NCBI RefSeq assembly: GCF_001529295.1
Contig: NZ_LLWK01000031.1
Coordinates: 62,001 to 126,000 of the forward strand
DNA: 64,000 nucleotides
Source: Flavobacterium sp. TAB 87
GTDB lineage: Bacteria > Bacteroidota > Bacteroidia > Flavobacteriales > Flavobacteriaceae
Direction of reading: 5' to 3'
The position numbers were made by a program, and so were the translations under genes. Of this stretch, positions 34,728 to 44,660 are shown piece by piece; position 1 is the first letter of the stretch, and each line of letters begins with the position of its first letter. Below the pieces are notes generated by a model. That model was not told where the DNA came from. It searched no databases and saw nothing but the letters and a program-made list of their open reading frames with translations.

Positions 34728-36974
34728 TTAGTTATATATTTTTGAAGATGTTGCCATCGTATTGTTGCTTTCTTTATTTGGAGATCTTCCCATGGTAAAA
34801 ACCAAAGTTCCGCCCTCCATAATCTCTTTATGTGTAATGTAATTTCGATTGATGATTGTTCCGTTTAAGGTAACCGACTGTATATAAATATTCTCTGCAT
34901 TATTATGCAATGCTTTTACATTAAACTTTTTTCCGTTTTCAAGGTGAACCACGGCAGCATCAACGAGTGGTGAACCAAAAGCATAAATACCTTGCGCTGG
35001 ATTTACGGGATAAAAACCCAAAGCATTAAAGACATACCATGATGACATTTGTCCGCAATCTTCGTTGCCGCAATGTCCATTTGGTTCGTTTTTATATTGT
35101 GTGTCTAAAATCTCACGAACTAATTTTTGCGTTTTCCAAGGTTTTCCAATGTAATCGTACAAATACGCTACGTGATGGCTTGGCTCGTTTCCGTGCGCGT
35201 ACTGACCAATCATTCCGGTACTAAAAATCGGTAGTTTATCTTCTGGAAGCGGATTTAAACTAAACATCAAATCCAGTTTTTTGTCTAATTTTTCAGCTCC
35301 ACCTACAATTTCAGTGAGTCCTTCTACATCGTGTTGCACGGACCAAAAATATTGCCAAGCGTTACTTTCGCAGAAATAAGCAGAATATTCTTTCGGCACA
35401 AAATCTTTTACGAAAGTTCCATCCGTTAATTTCGGACGCATAAATGTACTCTTAGAATCATAAACATTGCGCCAATTTTCGGAGCGTTTTAAAAACGCAT
35501 GGTATTCTTCGGTTTTGCCTAAAGCTTGTGCAAATTGTGCAATGCACCAATCGTCATAAGCATATTCTAAAGTCTTAGAAACGGACCAATTTTCGTCCTT
35601 TTCATCAACGGGCACGTAACCCAATTGCATATACGTATCAATTTGTCTGGAATGATCCGTGGCACTTTTTATACAAGCCTCGTAAGCCAATTCGGTATCA
35701 AAGTTTTTAATTCCTTTAAAATAAGCATCTACAATTACGGGAACGGCGTGGTACCCAATCATCATATTAGTTTCGTTTCCTTGCATCGACCAAACCGGTA
35801 ATAATCCCGTTTCTTTATAATGCGCCAAAAGCGAATTAATCATATCCGAAACACGATCGGGATGAATAATGGTATACAAAGGATGTGCTGCGCGATAGGT
35901 ATCCCATAAAGAAAAGGTATCGTATCGATCAAATCCTTTGGCATTCATAGTTTGATCATTTGCTCCTTTATAATTTCCGTCGTGGTCGCTTAATAAAGTG
36001 GGCGCCAACATTGACTGATACAACATTGTATAAAAAATCTTCTTCTTAGTCTCATCTGCAATGGTAATGTCTATTTTACTCAGTTGCTTTTCCCATTTGT
36101 TTTCGGCTTCGTTCTTCAAAACGTCAAAATCAAAATTGGGAGCTTCTCTGTTTAGCGATTTATAAGCCCCTTCGATACTAGCTGTTGAAATTCCTGTTTT
36201 TAAAACCAGTTGTTCGTTTTCTGAAGTGGCGTAGTTTAAAATGATTTTCGTGTTTTTATCCGTAACTGGTGAAGTGGTCTCGGTATCATTTTTGAAAATC
36301 TGATAGTCCTTAAACGGTTTTGAAACTTTGATTATAAAATAAACCCGTTGGTCTTTTGCCCATCCTGTCGATTTTCGATAGCCTTCTATTGTAGTATTGT
36401 TTACTACTTTTAAATACGTTTCAGTCGGACTGTCCCAATTCAAGGCATAGCCCAAATCGATCTGAACTTGCGTTTTGTCATCTTTAGGAAAAGTATAGCG
36501 GTGAACTCCTGTCCTTTCGGTCGCAGTAAGTTCTGCTTTAATGCCATAGTCCAGTAAATCAACTGCATAATAGCCTGGAGATGCCGTTTCTTTCTCGTGT
36601 GAAAATCTCGAAAATGGTTTGAAGTTATTGGCTTCTATTCGCTTGGAAAAACGACTGTTGGTTGGCATTATTAAAATATCGTACAAATCGCCGGCACCTG
36701 TTCCTGACAAATGCATGTGCGAAAATCCAGAAATAATAGAATCTTGGTAAAAATAACCCGCAATTCTATCCCAACCCGGAATACCAATATCTGGGCTCAA
36801 TTGCACCATTCCGAAAGGAACTGTTGCTCCAGGATACGTATTTCCTGGACCATCAGTTCCTATAAACGGATTGACAAAACTTATTAATTTAATTTGGTTT
36901 ACTACGTCTTTGCTTCCTTGACAACTAAGCAAGAAAACTGCGCAAAATAAAGATATAATACCAAATTTTTTCAT
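34728..36974 (-). CDS. GH92 alpha-mannosidase, lipoprotein
   Basis: 748-residue GH92 enzyme with lipobox LLSC (Cys18). Signatures: VNPFIGTDGPGNTYPGATVP, SLWDTYRAAHPLYTI, probable general acid Glu536 in CESNAWQYFWSVQHD, GQYAHGNEPSHHVAYLY and GNEDCGQMSSWYVFN. The GQYAHGNEPSHH loop is shared with the GH92 at 42180-44435 but not with the two copies at 25423-29974. It is the first gene after a 133-base spacer with a hairpin, so an internal promoter or RNA processing point may precede it. Its role is removal of alpha-mannose from high-mannose or trimmed complex N-glycans. Confidence 0.93.
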   Translation of the reverse strand: MKKFGIISLFCAVFLLSCQGSKDVVNQIKLISFVNPFIGTDGPGNTYPGATVPFGMVQLSPDIGIPGWDRIAGYFYQDSIISGFSHMHLSGTGAGDLYDILIMPTNSRFSKRIEANNFKPFSRFSHEKETASPGYYAVDLLDYGIKAELTATERTGVHRYTFPKDDKTQVQIDLGYALNWDSPTETYLKVVNNTTIEGYRKSTGWAKDQRVYFIIKVSKPFKDYQIFKNDTETTSPVTDKNTKIILNYATSENEQLVLKTGISTASIEGAYKSLNREAPNFDFDVLKNEAENKWEKQLSKIDITIADETKKKIFYTMLYQSMLAPTLLSDHDGNYKGANDQTMNAKGFDRYDTFSLWDTYRAAHPLYTIIHPDRVSDMINSLLAHYKETGLLPVWSMQGNETNMMIGYHAVPVIVDAYFKGIKNFDTELAYEACIKSATDHSRQIDTYMQLGYVPVDEKDENWSVSKTLEYAYDDWCIAQFAQALGKTEEYHAFLKRSENWRNVYDSKSTFMRPKLTDGTFVKDFVPKEYSAYFCESNAWQYFWSVQHDVEGLTEIVGGAEKLDKKLDLMFSLNPLPEDKLPIFSTGMIGQYAHGNEPSHHVAYLYDYIGKPWKTQKLVREILDTQYKNEPNGHCGNEDCGQMSSWYVFNALGFYPVNPAQGIYAFGSPLVDAAVVHLENGKKFNVKALHNNAENIYIQSVTLNGTIINRNYITHKEIMEGGTLVFTMGRSPNKESNNTMATSSKIYN

Positions 36975-37041
36975 TACTTTTTATTCTAAATTTTTTAATA
37001 ATTCTTACATCATGCAAGGCATATTTAAATAAAATGACACT

Positions 37042-37077
37042 ACAAGACTGGAACTCTTGGTCAATTGACAGTCTTGT
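37042..37077. repeat. Inverted repeat in the N-glycan operon spacer
   Basis: ACAAGACTG (37042-37050) is complementary to CAGTCTTGT (37069-37077) with an 18-base loop. There is no T-run on either side, so it is not a classic terminator. It sits in the largest gap (133 bases) of an otherwise tightly packed operon and could be an RNA stability or processing hairpin. Confidence 0.5.
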
Positions 37078-37107
37078 TATACTGCTTTGTTTGTCAATTG
37101 AAATGAA

Positions 37108-38223
37108 TTATTGTTTGAAGCTTTCTTTTGTTTCCTTAATCGCTTTCAAATATTCATCTGTCAACGTCGGACCATCAAAAAATGCTACTCCTTTGGCTCC
37201 ATTTTCTTTAGCCAAGCGAATTGCCAATTGCAATTCTTCTGCAGATGTAAATGGTGGAATATAAATTCCAGTATTCAATCCAATTTTCTCTGCTTTAACG
37301 TCGTTCACGCCTTGTTTCGTTGCAAAGCCGATCCAATCAATTTCTTCATTATAAAAACCGTGGTAAATCATTGGGTACACTTCATCAATGTCCCATTTAT
37401 CCCAACGTTGACGTACCATGTGGTCTGCCATTTCTGGATAAGGAAAAACTGCTGCAGTTAATTTTTTGTTGTTATCATGTACAATTTTGTATGCATCACT
37501 AACTAAATTTCTAATTGCGTTTAAACGGAATTGCTTCCATTCCATGTCAATCGACGTGTTTTTACTATCTCTTGGGTTTTTATGGTGCTCTTTTTCAAAA
37601 GCGCTTACACAAGCATCACAATAGCAAAAATCATATTCTGCCATTTCTGTATCTTGTTTTAAGTTGTATTTTGGAAGCAAACCAATTGGCAAGAAAATGT
37701 CTGGGAAACGGATGTAGTCTAAATGTACACTTTCGATTCCGTCTACTTTTGCCAATCCTTCTACCAACGATAAAATATGATTTCTAGACTCTGTTCTTGT
37801 TGGACACAACCATTGGTAATAATCTACATACGGACGGTTATCAAAACATGATTTTCCATCTTTACTCACCATATACCATTCTGGATGCTTCAAGGCAACT
37901 TCATCTCCAGGACGGTTTACTGTCATAATCCAAGCATGTACTTTTAACCCTTCTTTTTTAGCAATAGGAACCAAACGCTCCAGCTCTTTGGGATCAGTTA
38001 GCGTATTTATTAAAAGTTCATCAATACCACCTTCTTTGTATTTTTTAAATTCTGCAGTGTACTCTTCATTAGATCTTTCTTTACTAGAAGTGATCCATGT
38101 TGCAAATGTAAAGTCAGCACCACTGGTGGCCGTTTCAGAATTATCTCCTTTTTTTTCCTCTTTTTGGTTGCAGGCTGTTAAAACAGCGACTACAGCAACA
38201 AGTAATAAACGATTTAATTTCAT
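37108..38223 (-). CDS. GHL10-like TIM-barrel lipoprotein, putative glycoside hydrolase of unknown specificity
   Basis: 371-residue lipoprotein (lipobox LTAC, Cys18) with one predicted (beta/alpha)8 domain (about 37-365). It resembles family-10-like hydrolases (GHL10/YngK type, PF02638): KEGLKVHAWIMTVN on an early strand, then VHLDYIRFPD with a probable catalytic Asp169, and DEVYPMIYHGF on a later strand. A cysteine cluster FCYCDACVSAF (Cys200, 202, 205) follows the active-site strand and may bind metal or form a disulfide. I do not recognise a characterised CAZy family. Its place among GH92, GH130 and glycosylasparaginase genes, with no GH18/GH85/GH163 in the window, makes an N-glycan core or endo-acting role a reasonable hypothesis only. 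It is 11 bases downstream of the CBM9-like gene. Confidence 0.7.
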   Translation of the reverse strand: MKLNRLLLVAVVAVLTACNQKEEKKGDNSETATSGADFTFATWITSSKERSNEEYTAEFKKYKEGGIDELLINTLTDPKELERLVPIAKKEGLKVHAWIMTVNRPGDEVALKHPEWYMVSKDGKSCFDNRPYVDYYQWLCPTRTESRNHILSLVEGLAKVDGIESVHLDYIRFPDIFLPIGLLPKYNLKQDTEMAEYDFCYCDACVSAFEKEHHKNPRDSKNTSIDMEWKQFRLNAIRNLVSDAYKIVHDNNKKLTAAVFPYPEMADHMVRQRWDKWDIDEVYPMIYHGFYNEEIDWIGFATKQGVNDVKAEKIGLNTGIYIPPFTSAEELQLAIRLAKENGAKGVAFFDGPTLTDEYLKAIKETKESFKQ

Positions 38224-38234
38224 TAGGTTAAGGT

Positions 38235-39305
38235 TTATTTCGTGGAGAATGTTCCCACTTCGTTAATAATAAATACTTTAGTAGAGAACGGACTTTTAAC
38301 TGAAATAGTCCAACCAAAACTGTGGTTCTCTAATACTGGTTTAATTCTTTTTCCTTCTATATGTATCGGTTTTGATGCGATATTTTTAAGTGAAGTTGCC
38401 CATGCTTTTTTAGTATCGAAATACTTTTTTTGAGCGCGGTACAATTCAAATAATTTCCATTTTATTTTTTCATCATTGGGAATTTTAAAAGTGTCTTTGG
38501 CACCTACTTCTTTCGAAGAAAAATAAACGTAGCCCCAATGTTCGGGTTCATGCATATTAATCACTCCTTGTGGAGACCAAACCCAGTTGTATTCTGGAAG
38601 ATATTCTCCATTCGAACCTTTTTTTCGATCGTATTTCCCCTCTGTAATTTGGTGATCCCAATTTACTCTAGAAAAATTAACACGCCAAAATGCATCTTTA
38701 GGTACATTTTTATGAAAGAAAGCCGTTTTATAAACGCTCCAAGGTATAGCCATTTCTAACACCCAACCTTTATCGGTATCTGTAGGGTCGTTTAACGTCC
38801 CATCAATTTTTACAGCTGATTTTAATCCAGTAATTGTCCAATCGTTTAAAGCTACATTCTTTTCTCGGTACGGATTTGTAATAAATAAATCCCAAACCGT
38901 ATTAATCGCATTTACTTCTAATTCGTAATAATTATGAGTATCACCGGTTGGATCTACGAAAACTTCGAAATCATTGTTGTAAAAAACAATCGCATCACGG
39001 TCTTTAATATCTGCCCAAACATGTGGCTCTTCCATCTTGGCTAAAATGTAAAAATAAGTATCGTCCCACATCATCTTTACTTGTGTGTTGTAGGTTGGTT
39101 TTTTAACGCCTTCAATATCAATAAAAAGATCCGTCCACTCTACTTTGTTCCAAGAAGCATCTGCATCACTACCGTCAATCTTTATATTTTCGGTGGTGTG
39201 ATACGCGATGTAACTTTTGGGAACTACGTTACTTTTAGATTGCGCAAAAACACCGATGGAAATGCTCCAAAATAAGACAACTGCATATTTAAACTTCAAA
39301 CCCAT
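38235..39305 (-). CDS. Exported CBM9/DOMON-like carbohydrate-binding protein
   Basis: 356-residue protein with a signal peptide ending GVFAQ (about residue 22). Residues about 35-235 match the CBM9-like fold: IKIDGSDADASWNKVEWTD, MMWDDTYFYILAKMEEPHVWA, NDFEVFVDPTGD, NYYELEVNAINTVWDL and GWVLEMAIPWSVY. Such domains bind reducing ends or sugar chains and can occur as stand-alone proteins in Bacteroidota loci. The C-terminal 120 residues contain a second, unassigned part with WSPQGVINMHEPEHWGYVYFSS. No catalytic motif is evident. It lies between GH130 (9 bases) and the GHL10-like gene (11 bases), so it belongs to the operon and may deliver or hold released N-glycans. Confidence 0.75.
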   Translation of the reverse strand: MGLKFKYAVVLFWSISIGVFAQSKSNVVPKSYIAYHTTENIKIDGSDADASWNKVEWTDLFIDIEGVKKPTYNTQVKMMWDDTYFYILAKMEEPHVWADIKDRDAIVFYNNDFEVFVDPTGDTHNYYELEVNAINTVWDLFITNPYREKNVALNDWTITGLKSAVKIDGTLNDPTDTDKGWVLEMAIPWSVYKTAFFHKNVPKDAFWRVNFSRVNWDHQITEGKYDRKKGSNGEYLPEYNWVWSPQGVINMHEPEHWGYVYFSSKEVGAKDTFKIPNDEKIKWKLFELYRAQKKYFDTKKAWATSLKNIASKPIHIEGKRIKPVLENHSFGWTISVKSPFSTKVFIINEVGTFSTK

Positions 39306-39314
39306 ACTTACTTT

Positions 39315-40280
39315 TTATAGACTATTATCCTTTGTAAACTGAATTACCTCGCTTAATTTTCCGAATGCAATAGCCACCGAAGTATCTGCTGCACCGTAAT
39401 ATACAACTAATTTATCCTCTTTTTCATCATGCAATGCCGCACAAGGAAAAACTACGTTCGGTACATCGCCTGTAGTTTCATAAGAAACCGCTGGGCCCAA
39501 TAAATACGGTTGTGTTCGGTATTTTACTTTGTCTGGTTGATTTTCATCAAGAAGTGCTGCTCCCATTGCGTAACGGAAACCGTTGCACGTATTGATTACA
39601 CCATGATAAATCATTAGCCAACCTTCTTTTGTTAAAATAGGAATTGGTCCTGCACCAATTTTGGTACACTGCCAAGCACTATCCACAAAAGGAGTCGCTT
39701 TCATTACGCAACGGTGTTCACCCCAATATTTCATATCTGGACTGTAACTGATGTAAATATCTCCGAAAGGCGTATGCCCGTTGTCACTAGGACGACTTAA
39801 CATCGCAAACTTTCCGTTTATTTTCTGTGGAAATAAAACTCCATTTCTATTGAAAGGAAGAAAGGCATTTTCACACTGAAAAAATTCTTTAAAATCAAAT
39901 GTATATCCAATTCCGATGGTTGGTCCATGATACCCATTACACCACGTAATCCAGTAACGGTCTTCGATAAAAACTACGCGAGGATCGTACTTATAATCCG
40001 ATTCGATCATTTCGGTATTTCCTGCTTGCATCACAATCGGATCGTGATTAATGTCCCAATCGATTCCGTTTTTACTAAAACCAGCAAAAATATTCATTTG
40101 AACTGCTTTGTTATCACATCTAAACACACCAGCAAAACCATCGCCAAAAGGCACCACTGCACTATTAAAAATACTGTTGGATGATGGAATATCGTAACGG
40201 TTTATAATTGGGTTTTCTGTATAACGCCACATTACATCTTGACAATTATCGGGCTTGTCTTGCCATGGAATTGTATTCAT
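39315..40280 (-). CDS. GH130 mannosyl-beta-1,4-GlcNAc phosphorylase-like enzyme
   Basis: 321-residue cytoplasmic enzyme (no signal peptide) with the five-bladed propeller motifs of GH130. Key segments: [17 protein letters not shown], Asp99 in YKYDPRVVF as the probable proton donor, [30 protein letters not shown] with phosphate-binding residues, and KIGAGPIPI. Length and motifs suit GH130_2, whose members phosphorolyse Man-beta-1,4-GlcNAc from the N-glycan core to mannose-1-phosphate and GlcNAc. This is the expected last catabolic step for the disaccharide left after all alpha-mannose is removed. It starts 4 bases after the symporter stop, so import and phosphorolysis are probably coupled. Confidence 0.92.
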   Translation of the reverse strand: MNTIPWQDKPDNCQDVMWRYTENPIINRYDIPSSNSIFNSAVVPFGDGFAGVFRCDNKAVQMNIFAGFSKNGIDWDINHDPIVMQAGNTEMIESDYKYDPRVVFIEDRYWITWCNGYHGPTIGIGYTFDFKEFFQCENAFLPFNRNGVLFPQKINGKFAMLSRPSDNGHTPFGDIYISYSPDMKYWGEHRCVMKATPFVDSAWQCTKIGAGPIPILTKEGWLMIYHGVINTCNGFRYAMGAALLDENQPDKVKYRTQPYLLGPAVSYETTGDVPNVVFPCAALHDEKEDKLVVYYGAADTSVAIAFGKLSEVIQFTKDNSL

Positions 40281-40284
40281 GTCT

Positions 40285-42162
40285 TTAATCTTTATATTTT
40301 TTTACTTTATCTAACCAAGTGAATTTTAAAATTACTGTTGTTACCAAAAAAACAGCCAATGCTATCCAAGTTTTTGGATAATCTCTGATCAAGAAATAAA
40401 TGGGTAATAAAATCATGCTAGATTGCCAAATGACTCCAATCACACAATTTGCCATATCACTTACAAAATCATTGTTTTTAACCACAGTTTGATCGTCTTT
40501 GTGCAACGCTTTGTAAACTGGTCCCCAAAAACCCCACGGACGCACATTTTCATAAAATGCTTTTAACGTTTCCATAGAAGTGGGCGGAGTTAATAATGTT
40601 CCTAAAAAAGAACCCAATAACGACACTATAAATATAAATGGAAACATATAAATTGCTGGAATTTGTGACACTTCGTACAACCAACTGCCTACTGCGAAAC
40701 TATCTTTATTATTGTCTAATAAAAATTGAAGCGTTGCGACAAATAGTCCCGAAGTCATTCCCCAAAAATAACCCCAGCCGTTAAAGCGCCACCAAATCCA
40801 TTTTAAAAAATTTGCTGCCACATAACCACCGTAAAGCGCACTGGTAATCCAGAGCGTTATGGAGTTGATTGAACCTGCAAAAAAGCCCATAATAACACCC
40901 AAAATAACAATAGCAAATGAGGCAATATGACTTGCTTTTATATAATGCGTGTCTGTCGCTTCTGGTTTAAAATATTTTTTATATATATCGTTTACAATAT
41001 ACGCCGGTCCTGAATTTACAAAAGCAGAAAACGTTGACATAAATGCCGCCAAAAGTCCTGCTAATAATAATCCTTTAAGACCAACAGGCACATATTCATT
41101 AATTACTTTAGGCAAAATAATTTCTAAATCGGCCAAACTCAACGTGCTTGATGCTGCCATTTCGGGTGCCAGATGCACTAATGCCAAAACGACTATACCA
41201 CCAATTAATAAATAACGCGGAATGAAAAGGACCAAATTGGTAAAACCACTCATATAAGCAGCTTCTTTTACCGATCGTGTCGATAAAATTCGTTGCATGT
41301 CATAACTTGGTGTTGGTCCAGCGATACTGGCGAAAAACCCTTTGAAAAGGGACATTCCGATGAAAGCACCAAACATTTTATAACCTTGTGTGTCGATAAG
41401 ATTGTTAAAAGCTTCGAACTTGCCCGACCACGAACCTTCTAATTGATTTGAAAAAGCAACGTTAGACCATTCTGTAGAAATCACCTCGTGTATTTGAACA
41501 TCACTTACGGTAAAGAATGCATAGCCTGCGATTAAAACACCTGCGATAACCATGATTCCGTATTGCAAAACTTCAGTCGCGACCACCGAAAACATTCCAC
41601 CTTTGATGGTGTAAATAGTCGTTAAGAATATGATTATAAGTGCATAATTTTGATCGGAAGTTAGAAACACAGCATCATTGAGCATTAATGTTAAATCCCA
41701 AGGCAAAATGATGGTTAAGAATTTACCGACACCTTCAAAAAAGTAAGCAATAAATCCGATGGATGCTACAATAGCAAAAATAGCCACAACTAAATGCGAT
41801 GCTCTACCCGATTTATCATCTCCAAAACGAGTTAAAATCCATTCTGAACCCGTCATTATATTAGAACGTCTAATCCAAGCAGCCAAGAAAATCATGATAA
41901 AAATCTGATTCCATATCGGCCACATCCACATGAACATAAAACTCTTTACGCCATATAAAAAGAGAATTCCGACCATCCACGCTGTCCCAGAAACGTCAAA
42001 CATTCCCGAACCATTGCTTAATCCTAAATAGTACCATTTGATACTTTTTCCGCCAAGGAAATAAGAATCTAATCCTTGTGAGGCTCTTTTGGAAATCCAA
42101 ATACCAACTCCTAGGGTTAAGGCGATGTATATCGCTATTATTACAACATCAATTATATCCAT
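40285..42162 (-). CDS. SSS-family sodium:solute symporter
   Basis: 625-residue inner-membrane transporter of the SLC5/SSS family with roughly 13-14 hydrophobic segments. Family features include the N-terminal [32 protein letters not shown] region (two parts of the usual G-K-S motif), [29 protein letters not shown] in the middle and a sodium-site Ser/Thr-rich stretch there. It sits directly upstream of GH130 (4 bases) and 17 bases after a GH92 gene, so its cargo is inferred to be a mannose-containing product such as Man-beta-1,4-GlcNAc or a monosaccharide. Bacteroides N-glycan loci more often use MFS permeases for this step. Confidence 0.93.
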   Translation of the reverse strand: MDIIDVVIIAIYIALTLGVGIWISKRASQGLDSYFLGGKSIKWYYLGLSNGSGMFDVSGTAWMVGILFLYGVKSFMFMWMWPIWNQIFIMIFLAAWIRRSNIMTGSEWILTRFGDDKSGRASHLVVAIFAIVASIGFIAYFFEGVGKFLTIILPWDLTLMLNDAVFLTSDQNYALIIIFLTTIYTIKGGMFSVVATEVLQYGIMVIAGVLIAGYAFFTVSDVQIHEVISTEWSNVAFSNQLEGSWSGKFEAFNNLIDTQGYKMFGAFIGMSLFKGFFASIAGPTPSYDMQRILSTRSVKEAAYMSGFTNLVLFIPRYLLIGGIVVLALVHLAPEMAASSTLSLADLEIILPKVINEYVPVGLKGLLLAGLLAAFMSTFSAFVNSGPAYIVNDIYKKYFKPEATDTHYIKASHIASFAIVILGVIMGFFAGSINSITLWITSALYGGYVAANFLKWIWWRFNGWGYFWGMTSGLFVATLQFLLDNNKDSFAVGSWLYEVSQIPAIYMFPFIFIVSLLGSFLGTLLTPPTSMETLKAFYENVRPWGFWGPVYKALHKDDQTVVKNNDFVSDMANCVIGVIWQSSMILLPIYFLIRDYPKTWIALAVFLVTTVILKFTWLDKVKKYKD

Positions 42163-42179
42163 GTAGGTGTAGTTTTAAA

Positions 42180-44435
42180 TTATTGTTGCGTGTTTTTCTT
42201 AATTCCCCAATTTTTATTTGGCTTATTTCCCATTACAAAATGCAAGGTTCCACCTTTTAAAATGTCTTTATGCGACAAGCTTGTTGCGGTAAAAGTTTTT
42301 CCGTTTAGCGTAGCCGATTGTATGTAAAAATTATTATTCGAAACATGTTTAGCTTCAATAACAAACGTTTTATTTTCAGGCAGATTAATAGTTGCTTTTT
42401 CAAAAATTGGACTTCCTATTTCGTATTCTCCCGAAGCAGGATTCATAGGATACAAACCTATTGAACTCAACACATACCAAGCACTCATTTGTCCGCAGTC
42501 TTCATTTCCGCTCAGACCGTTTGGGGTTGTATTGTACTGCGTATCCATAATTTGGCGTGCCCAATATTGCGTGCGCCAAGGTTGGTCGGCATGATTGAAC
42601 ATGTACGCGATATGGTGACTCGGTTCGTTTCCGTGTGCATATTGACCTATAAGACCTGTAATATCGGCAGAAACATTATTGCCCGTGATTTCAGAACTTT
42701 CGGTAAATAATTTTTCTAAACGGCTTGCAAAGATTTCGTTGCCACCATGAATTCTAATTAAATCATCTACTGCATGCGGTACAAACCAGCTATGCTGCCA
42801 CGCATTACCTTCCGTATAATCAGTTTGTTCTCTGTGGTTCGAATGTTTGGGATCAAAAGGAGCATTCCATGATTTTCCATCCACTGACTTGCCTCTCATG
42901 AAACCACTGTCTTTGTCAAAAATCTGTTGGTATGCTTTGGAGCGGTTTAAGAAATACTGATAATCTGCTTCTTTACCCAATTCCTTCGCCATTTGCGCTA
43001 CACACCAATCATCATACGCATATTCTAACGTAATAGTCACCGACTCATCTAATAAACTGTACGGTATAAAACCATATAATTTGTAGTGTATTAGTCCGCG
43101 ATCGTCTTGCATCATGGTATTTTTCATTGCTTCAAAAGCTTTCTCTGCATCAAAACCACGAATTCCTTTTCTGTACGCGTCCAAAATAACCGGTATAGAA
43201 TGGTATCCTGTCATGGTGTTGGTTTCATTGGCGTATAAAGTCCAAACGGGTAATATTTTTTTGGTATCATAATAGGCCAACATAGAGTTTACCATATCAG
43301 AAACTCGATCCGGAGCAATTATAGTCAATAAAGGGTGCTCTGCGCGAAAAGTATCCCAAAGTGATAATGTAGAATATGCTGTATAATTTGTGGCAGTTAC
43401 AATACTGTCGTTCTCTAAACGAAATTGACCATTTTTATCACTAAAAGTCACAGGCGCTAATTGCGCATGGTACATCGCCGTATAAAAAATTGTTTTTAGA
43501 GAATCTACTGGTGTCTCTACTACAATGTGAGACAAGGCCGCATTCCATAAACCTTCAGCTGCTTTTTTTGTAGTTTCAAAGGTCTCTTCTGTTGCATCAA
43601 AATTGTCTTTGGCATTGGCTACACTTACCGAAGAAAGAGCCACTTTTGCAAGTACCTCATCGCCTTTGGCAGCATCAAAAAATAATTGGGATGCTGTTTT
43701 TGCTCCTTTTACAATGTTTTTATTAGCTAATTTTCCGTCTGCGTATAATTTATAATTAAGAATAGGTTTTGAAAATGTAGCTACAAAGAACACTTTTTGA
43801 TTTTTAGCCCATCCCGTGCTAAATCTAAAACCGCTAATGGTATATTCATCTTCTACTTTTATCGAAGTTTCAACTGCTTTATCCCAGTTGATCGCTGCAC
43901 CTAGATTGACAATTACAGACTGAGAATCACCTTTTTTAAAGGTATATTTATGGTAAGCCGTTCTTTTTGAAGTAGTCAATTCTACATTAACACTACTGTC
44001 TTCTAAAAAAACTTGGTAATAACCAGGCGTTGCTTTTTCATTTTTATGATTGTAAGATGATTTATAAGCAATACTGTCTCTCGACATTGGATTTGCAGAT
44101 AAATCAAACGCTTTATTGGTTGGCATAAAAATAATATCAGCTAAATCACCAATTCCAGTGCCACTTAAACTTAAATGGCTGAAACCAATCGCCATAGTAT
44201 CCGAGTAATGGTATCCCGAACACCAGTCCCATTCGCTCACCCCATTTACAGGACTCACTTGTAACATTCCAAAAGGAACAGTCGCGCCAGGATAGGTATG
44301 TCCATGTCCGCCTGTACCAATAAAAGGATCAACGAAACTACTTATATTTGTATTGCTATCTACTTGATCTTCTGTTTTCTTAGCACAGCTGATTACTAAA
44401 ATGGAAGCTAGAATAATTAGGAATTTATTTTTCAT
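42180..44435 (-). CDS. GH92 alpha-mannosidase, lipoprotein
   Basis: 751-residue GH92 enzyme with lipobox VISC (Cys17), the promoter-proximal gene of the N-glycan operon. Signatures: VDPFIGTGGHGHTYPGATVP, SLWDTFRAEHPLLTI, probable general acid Glu542 in TEGNAWQHSWFVPH, GQYAHGNEPSHHIAYMF and GNEDCGQMSAWYVLS. It shares the GNEPSHH loop with the copy at 34728-36974. Being first and linked by 17 bases to the symporter, it probably produces the final de-mannosylated core taken up by that transporter. The exact alpha-linkage is not assigned. Confidence 0.93.
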   Translation of the reverse strand: MKNKFLIILASILVISCAKKTEDQVDSNTNISSFVDPFIGTGGHGHTYPGATVPFGMLQVSPVNGVSEWDWCSGYHYSDTMAIGFSHLSLSGTGIGDLADIIFMPTNKAFDLSANPMSRDSIAYKSSYNHKNEKATPGYYQVFLEDSSVNVELTTSKRTAYHKYTFKKGDSQSVIVNLGAAINWDKAVETSIKVEDEYTISGFRFSTGWAKNQKVFFVATFSKPILNYKLYADGKLANKNIVKGAKTASQLFFDAAKGDEVLAKVALSSVSVANAKDNFDATEETFETTKKAAEGLWNAALSHIVVETPVDSLKTIFYTAMYHAQLAPVTFSDKNGQFRLENDSIVTATNYTAYSTLSLWDTFRAEHPLLTIIAPDRVSDMVNSMLAYYDTKKILPVWTLYANETNTMTGYHSIPVILDAYRKGIRGFDAEKAFEAMKNTMMQDDRGLIHYKLYGFIPYSLLDESVTITLEYAYDDWCVAQMAKELGKEADYQYFLNRSKAYQQIFDKDSGFMRGKSVDGKSWNAPFDPKHSNHREQTDYTEGNAWQHSWFVPHAVDDLIRIHGGNEIFASRLEKLFTESSEITGNNVSADITGLIGQYAHGNEPSHHIAYMFNHADQPWRTQYWARQIMDTQYNTTPNGLSGNEDCGQMSAWYVLSSIGLYPMNPASGEYEIGSPIFEKATINLPENKTFVIEAKHVSNNNFYIQSATLNGKTFTATSLSHKDILKGGTLHFVMGNKPNKNWGIKKNTQQ

Positions 44436-44660
44436 GATTATATTTTAATCTGAATTATTAAATGCTTGTTGTTTAAAAAAAATCTGAAAAAATAATGAGA
44501 TTACTACTTTTTCTCTACTTTTATAAAATGATCCGTTTTCGACTAAAAACAAAATCAAGACCACTTCAATCGTTAAATTTTCATAATTTTAACCAAAATT
44601 CAAAGAAATTTAGACGTACGACACGTTAACTCTCCTGAACATCAAAAAAAATATTTTTTA
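44436..44660. promoter_or_regulatory. Divergent control region between N-glycan operon and sensor/regulator genes
   Basis: 225 bases separate the minus-strand GH92 start from the plus-strand kinase start, so promoters for both units must lie here or nearby. The region is AT-rich. I find no strict TAnnTTTG box. TTTTCGACTAA at 44536-44546 is shared with the susC upstream region (52135-52145), but the same 11-mer also occurs inside a coding region, so its meaning is uncertain. Confidence 0.5.

Noticed and set aside
44436..44660. LytTR consensus repeats in the divergent region
   Set aside because: Partial matches such as ACACGTTAAC and ATCGTTAAAT do not fit the known consensus at both half-sites with proper spacing.
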